A stretch of DNA of 12,505 nt from CALMEC01 sp031372145 (GTDB lineage: Bacteria; Actinomycetota; Thermoleophilia; Miltoncostaeales; Miltoncostaeaceae), in assembly GCA_031372145.1 (NCBI GenBank), contig JANMKR010000056.1:1-12505 (forward strand), in the 5' to 3' direction. A model generated the notes under the pieces. The model ran no database searches. It saw nothing but the letters and a program-made list of their open reading frames with translations, and was not told where the DNA came from. The stretch's first letter is position 1. The number at the start of each line of letters is the position of its first letter. Both the position numbers and the translations under genes were made by a program. This document shows positions 5,992 through 12,505 of the stretch, one piece after another.

Positions 5992-6813
5992 TCAGGCGGT
6001 CGCGGTCGCGATGATCGCCGTCAGCGGCACCCGCAGGTCGGTCGTGCCGAATGCAGCTGCGATACGGCGTGCGATTTCGTCGTGGACACGCCGCAGCGCC
6101 TGCGGGCCGCGTGCGCGGATGGTGGCAGCAACGGGGTTGCCCTCCAGCAGGCCCGTGGCCGCAGTGGGTGCGTCGGCCGCGTGTCCGTGCTTCTCCACGA
6201 TTTCGACGCGGACGTCGTGGAAGCCCTCGCCCTGGAGCAGCGCGCCCAGCGCCCCAGGATCATCGAGGCTGAACGGCGTCTCATAGAAACGCGGCGGGTC
6301 ATCGGGGAAGAACTCGCGGAGCGTCTCGTGCGTGATGCGCACCACCGGGTTGCGATCCATGGCGGCCCACGTCGACATCAGCAGCGTGCCTCCCGACCGC
6401 AGCACCCGGCGGGCATCCCGCAGCGCGAGTGATTTGTCCGGCACGAACATCAGTCCGAACTGGCACATGACGACATCAAACGACGCGTCCGCGAACGGCA
6501 ACGCGGTCATGTCACCCACCACGAACCTCACCCGCGCCTGGTGATCGACCAGATGGCCACGCGCGACGGCGAGCATGTCCGCGTTGAGATCCGTCGCGAC
6601 GATCTGGGCCATCGGTGCAGCCTCGAGGACACATCGCGTCGCGATCCCCGTGCCGCACGCGGTCTCCAGGACCCGAATCCCCGGCCCCGTCGGCACCCGC
6701 GTCGCAAGCTCCGCGGCGTACGGTTCGAACAGCAGCGGGCCCAACCGGTCGTGATACTGGGCGGGGACCGAACCGCTGAAGGACGTCGTGGAATCACTCA
6801 CGCGCCGGAGCAT
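5992..6813 (-). CDS. Class I SAM-dependent methyltransferase, UbiE/COQ5-like (Methyltransf_11)
   Basis: The product is 273 aa. I start it at the ATG at 6813-6811, with GGAG 7 bases upstream; a GTG 12 bases further in (VSDSTTSF) is the alternative. The Rossmann motifs are clear: motif I VLETACGTGIATR (48-60) binds SAM, the acidic residue ending strand 2 lies in ATDLNADML (73-81), then GDMTALPFADASFDVVMCQF (100-119) and RVLRSGGTLLMSTW (136-149). The N-terminus (YHDRLGPLLFEPYAAEL) resembles small-molecule methyltransferases that act on soluble or lipid-like acceptors. The acceptor cannot be predicted. The gene stands alone, convergent with the ridA remnant 25 bases away, and is separated from the upstream ABC operon by 228 bases. 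I saw no clear promoter for it. Confidence 0.88.
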   Translation of the reverse strand: MLRRVSDSTTSFSGSVPAQYHDRLGPLLFEPYAAELATRVPTGPGIRVLETACGTGIATRCVLEAAPMAQIVATDLNADMLAVARGHLVDHQARVRFVVGDMTALPFADASFDVVMCQFGLMFVPDKSLALRDARRVLRSGGTLLMSTWAAMDRNPVVRITHETLREFFPDDPPRFYETPFSLDDPGALGALLQGEGFHDVRVEIVEKHGHAADAPTAATGLLEGNPVAATIRARGPQALRRVHDEIARRIAAAFGTTDLRVPLTAIIATATA

Positions 6814-6961
6814 AGGGCGACTCCGCCGACCCCGATGCGACGCTCGGATATCACGACGAACTCCCTGGCCGCGCGGAGGTGCGTGTTGGGGACCGCGCAG
6901 AACCAACTGCTGCCATGCCGGTCAGCGCTTCTTGTTCAGCCCGCACGTCGCAGCTTCGTAC

Positions 6962-6978
6962 GCCGCGCCGAAGGCGGC
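6962..6978 (-). terminator. Possible terminator hairpin after the ABC operon
   Basis: On the minus strand GCCGCC, a TTCG tetraloop and G-C-GCGGC form a 6-bp stem with one bulged base, about 64 bases beyond the permease stop codon. C(UUCG)G loops are very stable. There is no T-run. The rest of 6814-7041 shows no gene or tRNA. Confidence 0.4.
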
Positions 6979-7041
6979 GCCGACCCTTCAACCGACTCAG
7001 GACCCTGGCGTCGAGTACCGAAATCGTCGACGCCCGGGGAC

Positions 7042-10000
7042 CTACTGCTCGCGCAGCACCTCTGACGGGCTGAGGCGTCGCAGAATCGTCAGCGCGGCAA
7101 GCGTCGACGCGACCGTTGCCGCGATCAGCAGGCCAACGAGCAGAGCAGCATCTTTCACGGGAACCGTGGTGGCCGGCGGTAAAATGAAGAGCGGCTGGAG
7201 GATATGGACGAGCAACAGGCCCATGCCCCCGCCCACGAGTATTCCCGCTGCCAGCCCGCTCAAGCCGACGAACCCCGCCTCACCGAGGATCAGGTGCTGG
7301 AGTTTCCGTGATGGCATGCCCTGGGCGAGGAAGGTGACGTATTCGCGACGGCGTTGGAGCAGCAGACCAAACACGAACATTGCGATCACCGCTGCGCTCA
7401 TGACCAGCGTGTAGAACGAGTCGAGAGCCACGAGACCGCGGATGTTGAGGGCGGTCAGGCTGGACTGATCCTTGTTGAACGTGGTTGCAGTCGAGTCGAT
7501 GTTGAGCCGATCGCTCGCGGCGGGACCTGCGTGGACGGCGGAGATTGCAGCAGCGAGGCCCGCCTTGCTCTGGTCGATCGTCCGGGCAAGGAAGAAGTCG
7601 ACTTCTGTGAGCCCTGTCTCGGTCTGGTAATAGTCGAGGTTCGCGACGATGTTCACGCCTTCCGGAAACCCCGGGAATCGGTCGAACACACCGGCGACCA
7701 GCATCTGTCTGAGTTGCTGTTGTTTGGTCCCGCGGGCCAGCAGTACCTCAACGGTGTCGCCCACGTCGATCTTGAGGTCCGCGGCAGACTTGACGTCCAA
7801 CAGGATCGCTCGAGGCGTGGCTTTGAGTACGTCCATCGCGCCGGCCGCGGTGCTGCCGGGGAAGAACGTGTCCGACAGCGCGGCGGTTCGGCGGAAGCTC
7901 TCAGGGTCGATCGCCGCCAGGTCCATGACATCGCTATTGAAGTCACTGCGCAGGAACGCGTTCTCGAGGCTCGAAACGACGGGCGTCGTCGACGACACGC
8001 CGAAGACCGATAGCCGCGACCCGTAGTCGGGTGGGTGGGCTCGGCGGCTCACGGGGCTCGGCGAGATCCGCAGATTCGAACCGACGGTGAACCTGGCGTC
8101 AGCGGCCTTGGCACCGTCGTAGGTGGCAGCGAAGATCGAGAGCGCCATCCCGAATGCGATGACGAGGCCGACGCCGACGATCCCGGTCACGAGTGTGCGC
8201 GCGCGCCGGCTGAGGCTGCGACTCAGGATGCCCCTGACCAGCGGGCCGAACCGGGGCGCGGTCGACACCGGCAGGTGCGTGGCGACTCCTTCGAAGGCCC
8301 TGACCAGGACCAACGTCCCCGCGAACCACGCGGTCAGCGGCAACAGCAGCAGGTGGATCGAAAGCGAGGTCGCCGTGCCCGTCGAGACCGCACCGGCGGG
8401 GGCGTCGAATGCTCCAGACCGAAGGGCGATCACCGTCGCGATTCCCGCGATCGTCACGGCGCCGTAGTCGAGGCGCAGGCGCCGCCACGCCGGGGGTCGC
8501 TCAAGCGCCATCTCGCGACGTTCACGTGCGACCTCGTGCCCCAACGCGCGATGCCCCGGAACGTAGAGAGCCAGGCCGGTGGCGAGCACTCCTGCTCCGA
8601 TCGCGATCAGTGCGGAGCTCACAAGCTGGCCGGGTGACGCCTCGAACAGCGCCGCAGGGCTGAGGATCACGAGCACCGACCCGAGCCCCGCAACGGTTCC
8701 GAGGACCGACCCGACCCCGGCGATGGCGGCCGTGCGGTACAACAGGAGTCGTGTCAGGTGACCGCGGTTGGCACCGCGCAGCCGCAGGTTGGCTTGCTCC
8801 CGCCGCTGGGAGTTGGCGAGGATGCTCCCCGCGTAGGCGGCGAGGAAGCCCGCCAACAGCAAGCCTGGGAGACCCAAGAAGAGAAACATCCGCTTCGCCA
8901 CCGCGGCGTCCGCGCGTGCCACCTCAAGGGTGTTCGAGATGTTGTCGAGCAGAAAGTCCTGCTCGGGCGCGATGTCCGTGATCTCGTTCGCGATTGCGTG
9001 GGTCTGGCCAAGCGCCCGGGACGGATCGGAGTTGAGTGGCGAACGCAAGACCTGCACGTCGACCTCGAGGTTCGGGATGCTCTTGACCGCGAGTGCATTG
9101 CCACGGTTGGCGCTCGCGACCCGGAAGGCCGGAATGATCTTCGTCCGGAAGACCTCCTGACTCACCACGATCGAGTCCGCCACGTAGAGGAAGTCCTCGA
9201 GTTTGAGGCCCTTCCGGCTATTGAAGAGCGCCCTGGATCGAGACAGGTCGACGATGCCGCCGACCTGCAGCTCGAATGGTTTCGCGCTGCCCGGCAGCAT
9301 CAGCTGCACGTTGCCGCCGGGCCCCGCGGCGACGGCACGCGAGGCCTCGGGGCTGAGCAATGCCGAGGCGGGGGCGAACCCTCCGGCCGCGATCCGGATC
9401 GAGGGGTGGTGCGCGACATACTGTTGATCAAACGCGAAGACGCGGACGGGCCGGTCGACGGTCGTGTCACCCGAGCGCAGGGAACCGGGTGCAAGATCGA
9501 CGAACGCCAACGCGTCGGCGGCCGTCACTCCGGGAAGGGCGGCGATCCGGTCACGGAGCGTGTCGAGCCCAACCAGGCTCGGTGCGTTGCTCGGATTGGG
9601 AATCAGGTCCTCGCGAGTCGAGATCGTGCTGGTCGGCTTGAGCGCCGCGGTCGTCGCCGGACGGGTGGCGCGGACATCGAAGCGCAACGCGACCGTCGCG
9701 CCCGGACCGACCTTGCCGATGTTGTGGCCGATCTGGGCCGGCCCATGCGCGAAGGGGCTCTGGCCGCCGACGTCAGGGATCGGTCTGCCATCGCGCCTGG
9801 CCGAGCGGGGGATGTACGCCAACTCGGCACCGAGCTTGTCGTTGACGACGACCTCGTTGGCGGGGTTGGCTCCGCGATTGCGGACCGTCAGCGCCACCGT
9901 CGTTCGATCGCCGGCACCGAGCGCCCCGGACGTCGAGAGCCGCTCATCGAGGCTCAGTCCTTCGCCAAGCGGTGAGGTCAGCACGCGCTGCATGTCGAGC

Positions 10001-10158
10001 ACGACGGGCGCGATCGCGCGCTTGGTCATCGACGCACCGGAGCCGTCGATGAAAAACAGCACGCCCGAAAACAGACCGATGCCCAACACCACCCCAACCA
10101 GCGAGGCCAGCGTTCGCCGCGGGTTTCTCAGCAGGTCGCGACGCGCATAGCTAAACAC
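7042..10158 (-). CDS. Large FtsX-type ABC transporter permease with an inserted DUF11-like domain
   Basis: The product is 1038 aa. It starts at GTG 10158-10156, overlapping the end of the ATPase B gene by 8 bases. It is the membrane subunit of a MacB/LolCDE-type ABC system. TM1 is at 18-36, a long extracytoplasmic region runs from 37 to about 424, and the first FtsX block has TMs near 425-447, 474-500 and 511-533. Further helices lie near 567-580, 597-622 and 655-677. A second extracytoplasmic region (680-910) and a second FtsX block (912-935, 960-985, 1004-1026) follow, ending in LRRLSPSEVLREQ, typical of FtsX permeases. About ten helices make it a pseudo-dimer able to take two ATPases. Residues 82-165 read as a DUF11 domain (TVALTVRNRGANPANEVVVN, then HNIGKVGPGATVALRFDVRA), unusual here. 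Substrate unknown; envelope lipid, lipoprotein or peptide handling is the family expectation. Confidence 0.92.
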   Translation of the reverse strand: MFSYARRDLLRNPRRTLASLVGVVLGIGLFSGVLFFIDGSGASMTKRAIAPVVLDMQRVLTSPLGEGLSLDERLSTSGALGAGDRTTVALTVRNRGANPANEVVVNDKLGAELAYIPRSARRDGRPIPDVGGQSPFAHGPAQIGHNIGKVGPGATVALRFDVRATRPATTAALKPTSTISTREDLIPNPSNAPSLVGLDTLRDRIAALPGVTAADALAFVDLAPGSLRSGDTTVDRPVRVFAFDQQYVAHHPSIRIAAGGFAPASALLSPEASRAVAAGPGGNVQLMLPGSAKPFELQVGGIVDLSRSRALFNSRKGLKLEDFLYVADSIVVSQEVFRTKIIPAFRVASANRGNALAVKSIPNLEVDVQVLRSPLNSDPSRALGQTHAIANEITDIAPEQDFLLDNISNTLEVARADAAVAKRMFLFLGLPGLLLAGFLAAYAGSILANSQRREQANLRLRGANRGHLTRLLLYRTAAIAGVGSVLGTVAGLGSVLVILSPAALFEASPGQLVSSALIAIGAGVLATGLALYVPGHRALGHEVARERREMALERPPAWRRLRLDYGAVTIAGIATVIALRSGAFDAPAGAVSTGTATSLSIHLLLLPLTAWFAGTLVLVRAFEGVATHLPVSTAPRFGPLVRGILSRSLSRRARTLVTGIVGVGLVIAFGMALSIFAATYDGAKAADARFTVGSNLRISPSPVSRRAHPPDYGSRLSVFGVSSTTPVVSSLENAFLRSDFNSDVMDLAAIDPESFRRTAALSDTFFPGSTAAGAMDVLKATPRAILLDVKSAADLKIDVGDTVEVLLARGTKQQQLRQMLVAGVFDRFPGFPEGVNIVANLDYYQTETGLTEVDFFLARTIDQSKAGLAAAISAVHAGPAASDRLNIDSTATTFNKDQSSLTALNIRGLVALDSFYTLVMSAAVIAMFVFGLLLQRRREYVTFLAQGMPSRKLQHLILGEAGFVGLSGLAAGILVGGGMGLLLVHILQPLFILPPATTVPVKDAALLVGLLIAATVASTLAALTILRRLSPSEVLREQ

Positions 10159-10870
10159 GCACGCCGTCCCCGGTCGACAGCGTTGGCTGGTCGAAGTCTT
10201 GTACCACCTGGCCGTCGCGCAGCCGTATCTGGTGGTCGAGCCGCTCGGCGACCGCGGCGTCGTGCGTGATGACGATGAGCGTGGCTCCGACTTCGATCTG
10301 CGCCTCCTTCAGGAGGTCGATGACGGCGACCGAGTTGTCGGCATCAAGTGAGCCGGTGGGTTCGTCGGCCAGGATCAGCCGCGGCCGGTGCACCAATGCC
10401 CTGGCCACCGCCACCCGCTGGCGCTCCCCACCGGAGAGTTGGTCGGGGTACTTGCCCACGGCGCCCCCGAGCCCGAGACCGGCGAGCAGTTCCAGCGAAC
10501 GTTCATACCCGTCAGTCCGTGCGTCGAGCGCGAGCGACACGCTGACGTTCTCCTGCGCGGTCAAGAACGGCTGCAGGTTGTGCGACTGGAAAACGAACCC
10601 GATCTGTCGGCGACGCAAGCGCGCGCGGTCCTCGTCGCCGAGCTCCGAAACGACCTGATCGCCGATTGCGACCGTTCCCTGACTGGGCGCCTCGAGCCCG
10701 CCGATCATCGAGAGCAAGGTGGACTTGCCACACCCGCTCGGCCCGGTGATCGCGAGGCTGCTTCCGGGCGCCACACAGAGGCTGATCCCGTTGACAGCTC
10801 GCACGATGCCGGCATCGGTCACGAAGTGCTTGATGACCGACTCGACGGTGACCTGGGCGGCAGTCCTCAC
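10151..10870 (-). CDS. ABC transporter ATP-binding protein B (MacB/LolD type)
   Basis: The product is 239 aa, starting at GTG 10870-10868. That codon overlaps the TGA of the upstream ATPase gene by 4 bases (GTGA), and GGAGGAG lies just upstream. All ATPase motifs are present: Walker A GPSGCGKST (43-51), Q-loop FVFQSHNL (Gln95), signature LSGGERQR (145-152), Walker B RLILADEPTGSLD (164-176) and H-loop ITHD (His203). Length and spacing match the MacB/LolD family, whose members drive mechanical movement of FtsX-type permeases. A short tail after residue 225 (DFDQPTLSTGDGVRV) is not part of the core. It appears fully competent for ATP hydrolysis. It probably pairs with the neighbouring, different ATPase on the single permease. 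Confidence 0.95.
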   Translation of the reverse strand: MRTAAQVTVESVIKHFVTDAGIVRAVNGISLCVAPGSSLAITGPSGCGKSTLLSMIGGLEAPSQGTVAIGDQVVSELGDEDRARLRRRQIGFVFQSHNLQPFLTAQENVSVSLALDARTDGYERSLELLAGLGLGGAVGKYPDQLSGGERQRVAVARALVHRPRLILADEPTGSLDADNSVAVIDLLKEAQIEVGATLIVITHDAAVAERLDHQIRLRDGQVVQDFDQPTLSTGDGVRV

Positions 10871-11538
10871 GTCTCGATCACTCCTCCGTCGACCACGCGG
10901 AGCCGACGTTCGGTTCGGTCCGACAACTCCAGGCTGTGGGTCACCATCAACACGGTCAGGCCGCGCTCACGAGAGGCGCCCAAGATCACGTCGAGCACGC
11001 GTTCGGCGTTGGCCGAGTCGAGCTCGGCGGTGACCTCATCCGCCAGCAACAGGTCCGGCTGGTTGGCCAACGCCACGGCGAGCGAGGCGCGCTGACCCTC
11101 ACCGCCCGACAGACGACGAGGCAGATCTTTGAGGCGATCCCCCAGACCGAGTTCGCCAAGAATGGCCGTCGCCCGCGGCCCGGGTCGATCGCCACCCGCG
11201 AGCTTGATCGCCAGCTCGACGTTCTCGGCGGCCGTCAGGAACGGGATGAGATTGTCGTTCTGGAGCACCACCCCGATCCTGCGAGCCCGCAGGCCCGCCC
11301 GGGCAGTCTCATCCATCGCCGCCACGTCCTGCCCGTCGAAGTACACGTTGCCCGAGTCGGGCAGCATCAGACCGGCCAGAATCGCGAGCAACGTAGACTT
11401 GCCGGCGCCGGACGACCCCACCAGGCTCGCCGTCTCACCTCTCGCAAGCTCGAACCCCGCCCCATCGAGCACGCGTGTCTCAACGGCGGCCTCCGTGTAG
11501 CTCTTGGAAAGTCCTTGGACGTGGAGGAGTGGTCCCAT
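10867..11538 (-). CDS. ABC transporter ATP-binding protein A (MacB/LolD type, divergent)
   Basis: The product is 223 aa. I start it at the ATG at 11538-11536 (MGPLLHVQGLSKSYTEAAVE), 5 bases after the lipoprotein stop codon; the frame is open further upstream but there overlaps the lipoprotein gene. Motifs: Walker A GSSGAGKST (41-49), Q-loop VVLQNDNL (Gln93), signature LSGGEGQR (143-150), Walker B DLLLADEVTAELD (162-174) and H-loop VTHS (His201). Two differences from ATPase B stand out. The usual ADEPTG..D is ADEVTAELD, and the helix after the signature reads ASLAVALANQ where the family normally has A.ARAL. The catalytic Glu and His are intact. It is likely the partner of ATPase B in a heterodimer, and translation is coupled to the gene on each side. 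Confidence 0.94.
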   Translation of the reverse strand: MGPLLHVQGLSKSYTEAAVETRVLDGAGFELARGETASLVGSSGAGKSTLLAILAGLMLPDSGNVYFDGQDVAAMDETARAGLRARRIGVVLQNDNLIPFLTAAENVELAIKLAGGDRPGPRATAILGELGLGDRLKDLPRRLSGGEGQRASLAVALANQPDLLLADEVTAELDSANAERVLDVILGASRERGLTVLMVTHSLELSDRTERRLRVVDGGVIET

Positions 11539-11543
11539 TGCCG

Positions 11544-12419
11544 CTACGCGCGCTTTCCGGGAGGGAACGCCCCGAAGACGCTGCGAGCGGTGGTGATCGA
11601 ATGCCTGTCGAGTGCGAGCACCGTGGCGCTGACCTCGGCCAGCGCCGTTGAGCTCAGCTGGGTCAGGTTGACCAGCTGCTCGATGTCCTTGTGGACGCTC
11701 TTGCTGCGGGGAATATTGTCGATCTGACCGACGTTGCGGGCGTAGTACTTGAACTCGTTGTCGGGCGCCGACGCCTTGCCCTCGCGCACGATCAGCACGT
11801 CGTCGAAACACTTGAACGGGACGCACCACCTGGCACCGACGTCGATCACCTCGGCGACGTCACCTTCCTCGGCATCGGGCTGCGCGACGGCGTAGGGAGG
11901 CGTGCCCACTTTTGGGTCTGTTTGGACGAGCATGCCGGCCTTCGCGCCCTTGACACCACTCAGCCAGGCGTCCAAGGACGAGACGAAGCGGCCGCCTTCG
12001 AACTGCTCGGTGTACCCCCCGAGGTACCAGAGGTTGCCGTTCTTGTCTTCCGCGAGGTAGTCGAGAGATTCCTGGGAGACCTGACCACTGTCGAGTTCGA
12101 AGTCGAACACGGCAACCGTCCGTACGCCGTCGATGGTGCGGTAGACATCGGTGACCGTGGTCGTCACGAGGTGCGGGACCTTTCGGCTGCCGACGATCGT
12201 GGACCCCTCGCGAACCCACTGCGTTCCGGGTTTCAGCGGGAAGTACGGGTTCTTGCCACTTGCCGGATCACCGAAGTTGGCCCGGTCGAACCGAGCCGTC
12301 GCGGCGGGCGCGGCGGCGGGCGGGCGAGCGGCGCCACCACAACCAGACGCGAACGTGGAAGCGGCAAGGACCACCGCCAGCGTCGTGCAAACAACGACAT
12401 CCCTTCTTGCAAACATCAT
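11544..12419 (-). CDS. Putative lipoprotein with an 'NPYFPLKPGT' domain, first gene of the ABC operon
   Basis: The product is 291 aa. I start it at the ATG at 12419-12417; a second ATG follows directly, and an upstream in-frame TTG at 12443 is less likely. A basic N-terminus, a hydrophobic stretch (8-23) and ASGC (Cys27) form a lipoprotein signal, so it should be lipid-anchored on the outer face of the membrane. After a Pro/Ala linker comes NPYFPLKPGTQWVREGSTIV (57-76), then GNLWYLGGYTEQF and EFKYYARNVGQI. I recognise this as a recurring uncharacterised actinobacterial domain, often found in proteins with 'W.Y.G' and 'KYYA.GVG' segments. Cys199 and Cys204 (RWCVPFKC) may form a disulfide. A 50-residue tail after 240 looks helical and carries no motif I know. 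Being first in the operon, it probably serves as partner or sensor for the FtsX machine. Confidence 0.85.
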   Translation of the reverse strand: MMFARRDVVVCTTLAVVLAASTFASGCGGAARPPAAAPAATARFDRANFGDPASGKNPYFPLKPGTQWVREGSTIVGSRKVPHLVTTTVTDVYRTIDGVRTVAVFDFELDSGQVSQESLDYLAEDKNGNLWYLGGYTEQFEGGRFVSSLDAWLSGVKGAKAGMLVQTDPKVGTPPYAVAQPDAEEGDVAEVIDVGARWCVPFKCFDDVLIVREGKASAPDNEFKYYARNVGQIDNIPRSKSVHKDIEQLVNLTQLSSTALAEVSATVLALDRHSITTARSVFGAFPPGKRA

Positions 12420-12430
12420 CGCGATCCGTA

Positions 12431-12484
12431 CCTGGATGACCAACCTGGAGCGAGTCTCAATCGTCCGGATGAGGCCTGGATGAG
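12431..12484 (-). promoter_or_regulatory. Helically phased GGATGA repeats upstream of the ABC operon
   Basis: CCTGGATGAC (12431-12440), TCCGGATGAG (12464-12473) and CCTGGATGAG (12475-12484) share the core GGATGA, at 12434, 12467 and 12478. The distances are 33 and 11 bases, so all three cores lie on the same helical face. Two 7-base direct repeats one turn apart are typical of OmpR/PhoB-type response-regulator sites. The repeats lie 12-65 bases upstream of the lipoprotein start. I could not place a convincing -10 element. Confidence 0.5.
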
Positions 12485-12505
12485 AGCGCTCGGCGGCACA
12501 GGGGT

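Noticed and set aside
5641..6432. A 263-codon plus-strand frame containing part of the RidA sequence
   Set aside because: Only its middle part, up to about 5931, matches RidA. The start is in the wrong frame and the rest runs antisense through the methyltransferase gene.
6814..7041. A tRNA or small gene between the methyltransferase and the ABC operon
   Set aside because: A GGTTC and several short stems are present, but no cloverleaf can be formed, and no frame has a ribosome binding site or motif.
8758..9975. A 405-codon open frame on the plus strand inside the permease gene
   Set aside because: It is a charged, low-complexity frame antisense to a permease with clear membrane helices, so it is a shadow.
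11539..11829. N-terminal extension of ATPase A to a start at 11829
   Set aside because: It would overlap the lipoprotein gene by almost 300 bases, and the extension has no ABC-family similarity; the ATG at 11538 gives a normal N-terminus.
1..12505. CRISPR array, insertion sequence, prophage or defence system
   Set aside because: I saw no regularly spaced repeats, transposase or integrase motifs, terminal inverted repeats, or nuclease/helicase domains.

Overview
The window is high-GC, densely packed DNA, most likely from an actinobacterium. Secreted proteins with 'GVGVGS..QV..AYGRR' segments, a DUF4349 protein, an 'NPYFPLKPGT' lipoprotein and probable leaderless transcripts suggest Thermoleophilia/Solirubrobacterales. 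That placement is inferred from style, not from a marker gene. No rRNA, tRNA, CRISPR array, insertion sequence or phage gene was seen.

Left part (1-2811, minus strand): a DUF4349 membrane protein, a secreted protein of unknown function, and the first 108 codons of a MarR-type regulator that runs off the left edge. A divergent plus-strand gene (2969-3721) encodes an ArsR winged helix fused to an SRPBCC/AHSA1 domain. It has a clear promoter, an operator-like dyad between -35 and -10, and apparently a leaderless start. A perfect 13-bp-arm hairpin separates it from a convergent 50-aa membrane protein gene (3806-3958).

Middle part (3959-6813): a 535-base non-coding stretch ends in the promoter of a MetX-like alpha/beta hydrolase (4494-5546), followed by a strong terminator hairpin. 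Next is a ridA (YjgF-family) remnant without its N-terminal part and with at least two frame breaks. These are best explained as three single-C losses. A convergent class I SAM-dependent methyltransferase follows on the minus strand.

Right part (7042-12419, minus strand): a four-gene operon reading lipoprotein, ATPase A, ATPase B, and a 1038-aa permease. The coding sequences are 5 bp apart or overlap by 4 and 8 bp, so one translationally coupled unit is likely. The permease carries two FtsX-type membrane blocks and an apparent DUF11 (Ig-like) domain in its first extracytoplasmic region. Two different ATPases serving one pseudo-dimeric permease suggests an asymmetric MacB/LolCDE-like machine acting on the envelope with its lipoprotein. 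Upstream of the operon, three GGATGA boxes spaced at multiples of 11 bp look like a response-regulator binding region.

The most interesting item is this ABC operon (DUF11-containing permease, paired ATPases, lipoprotein, phased repeats). I found no clear defence or otherwise wholly novel system.
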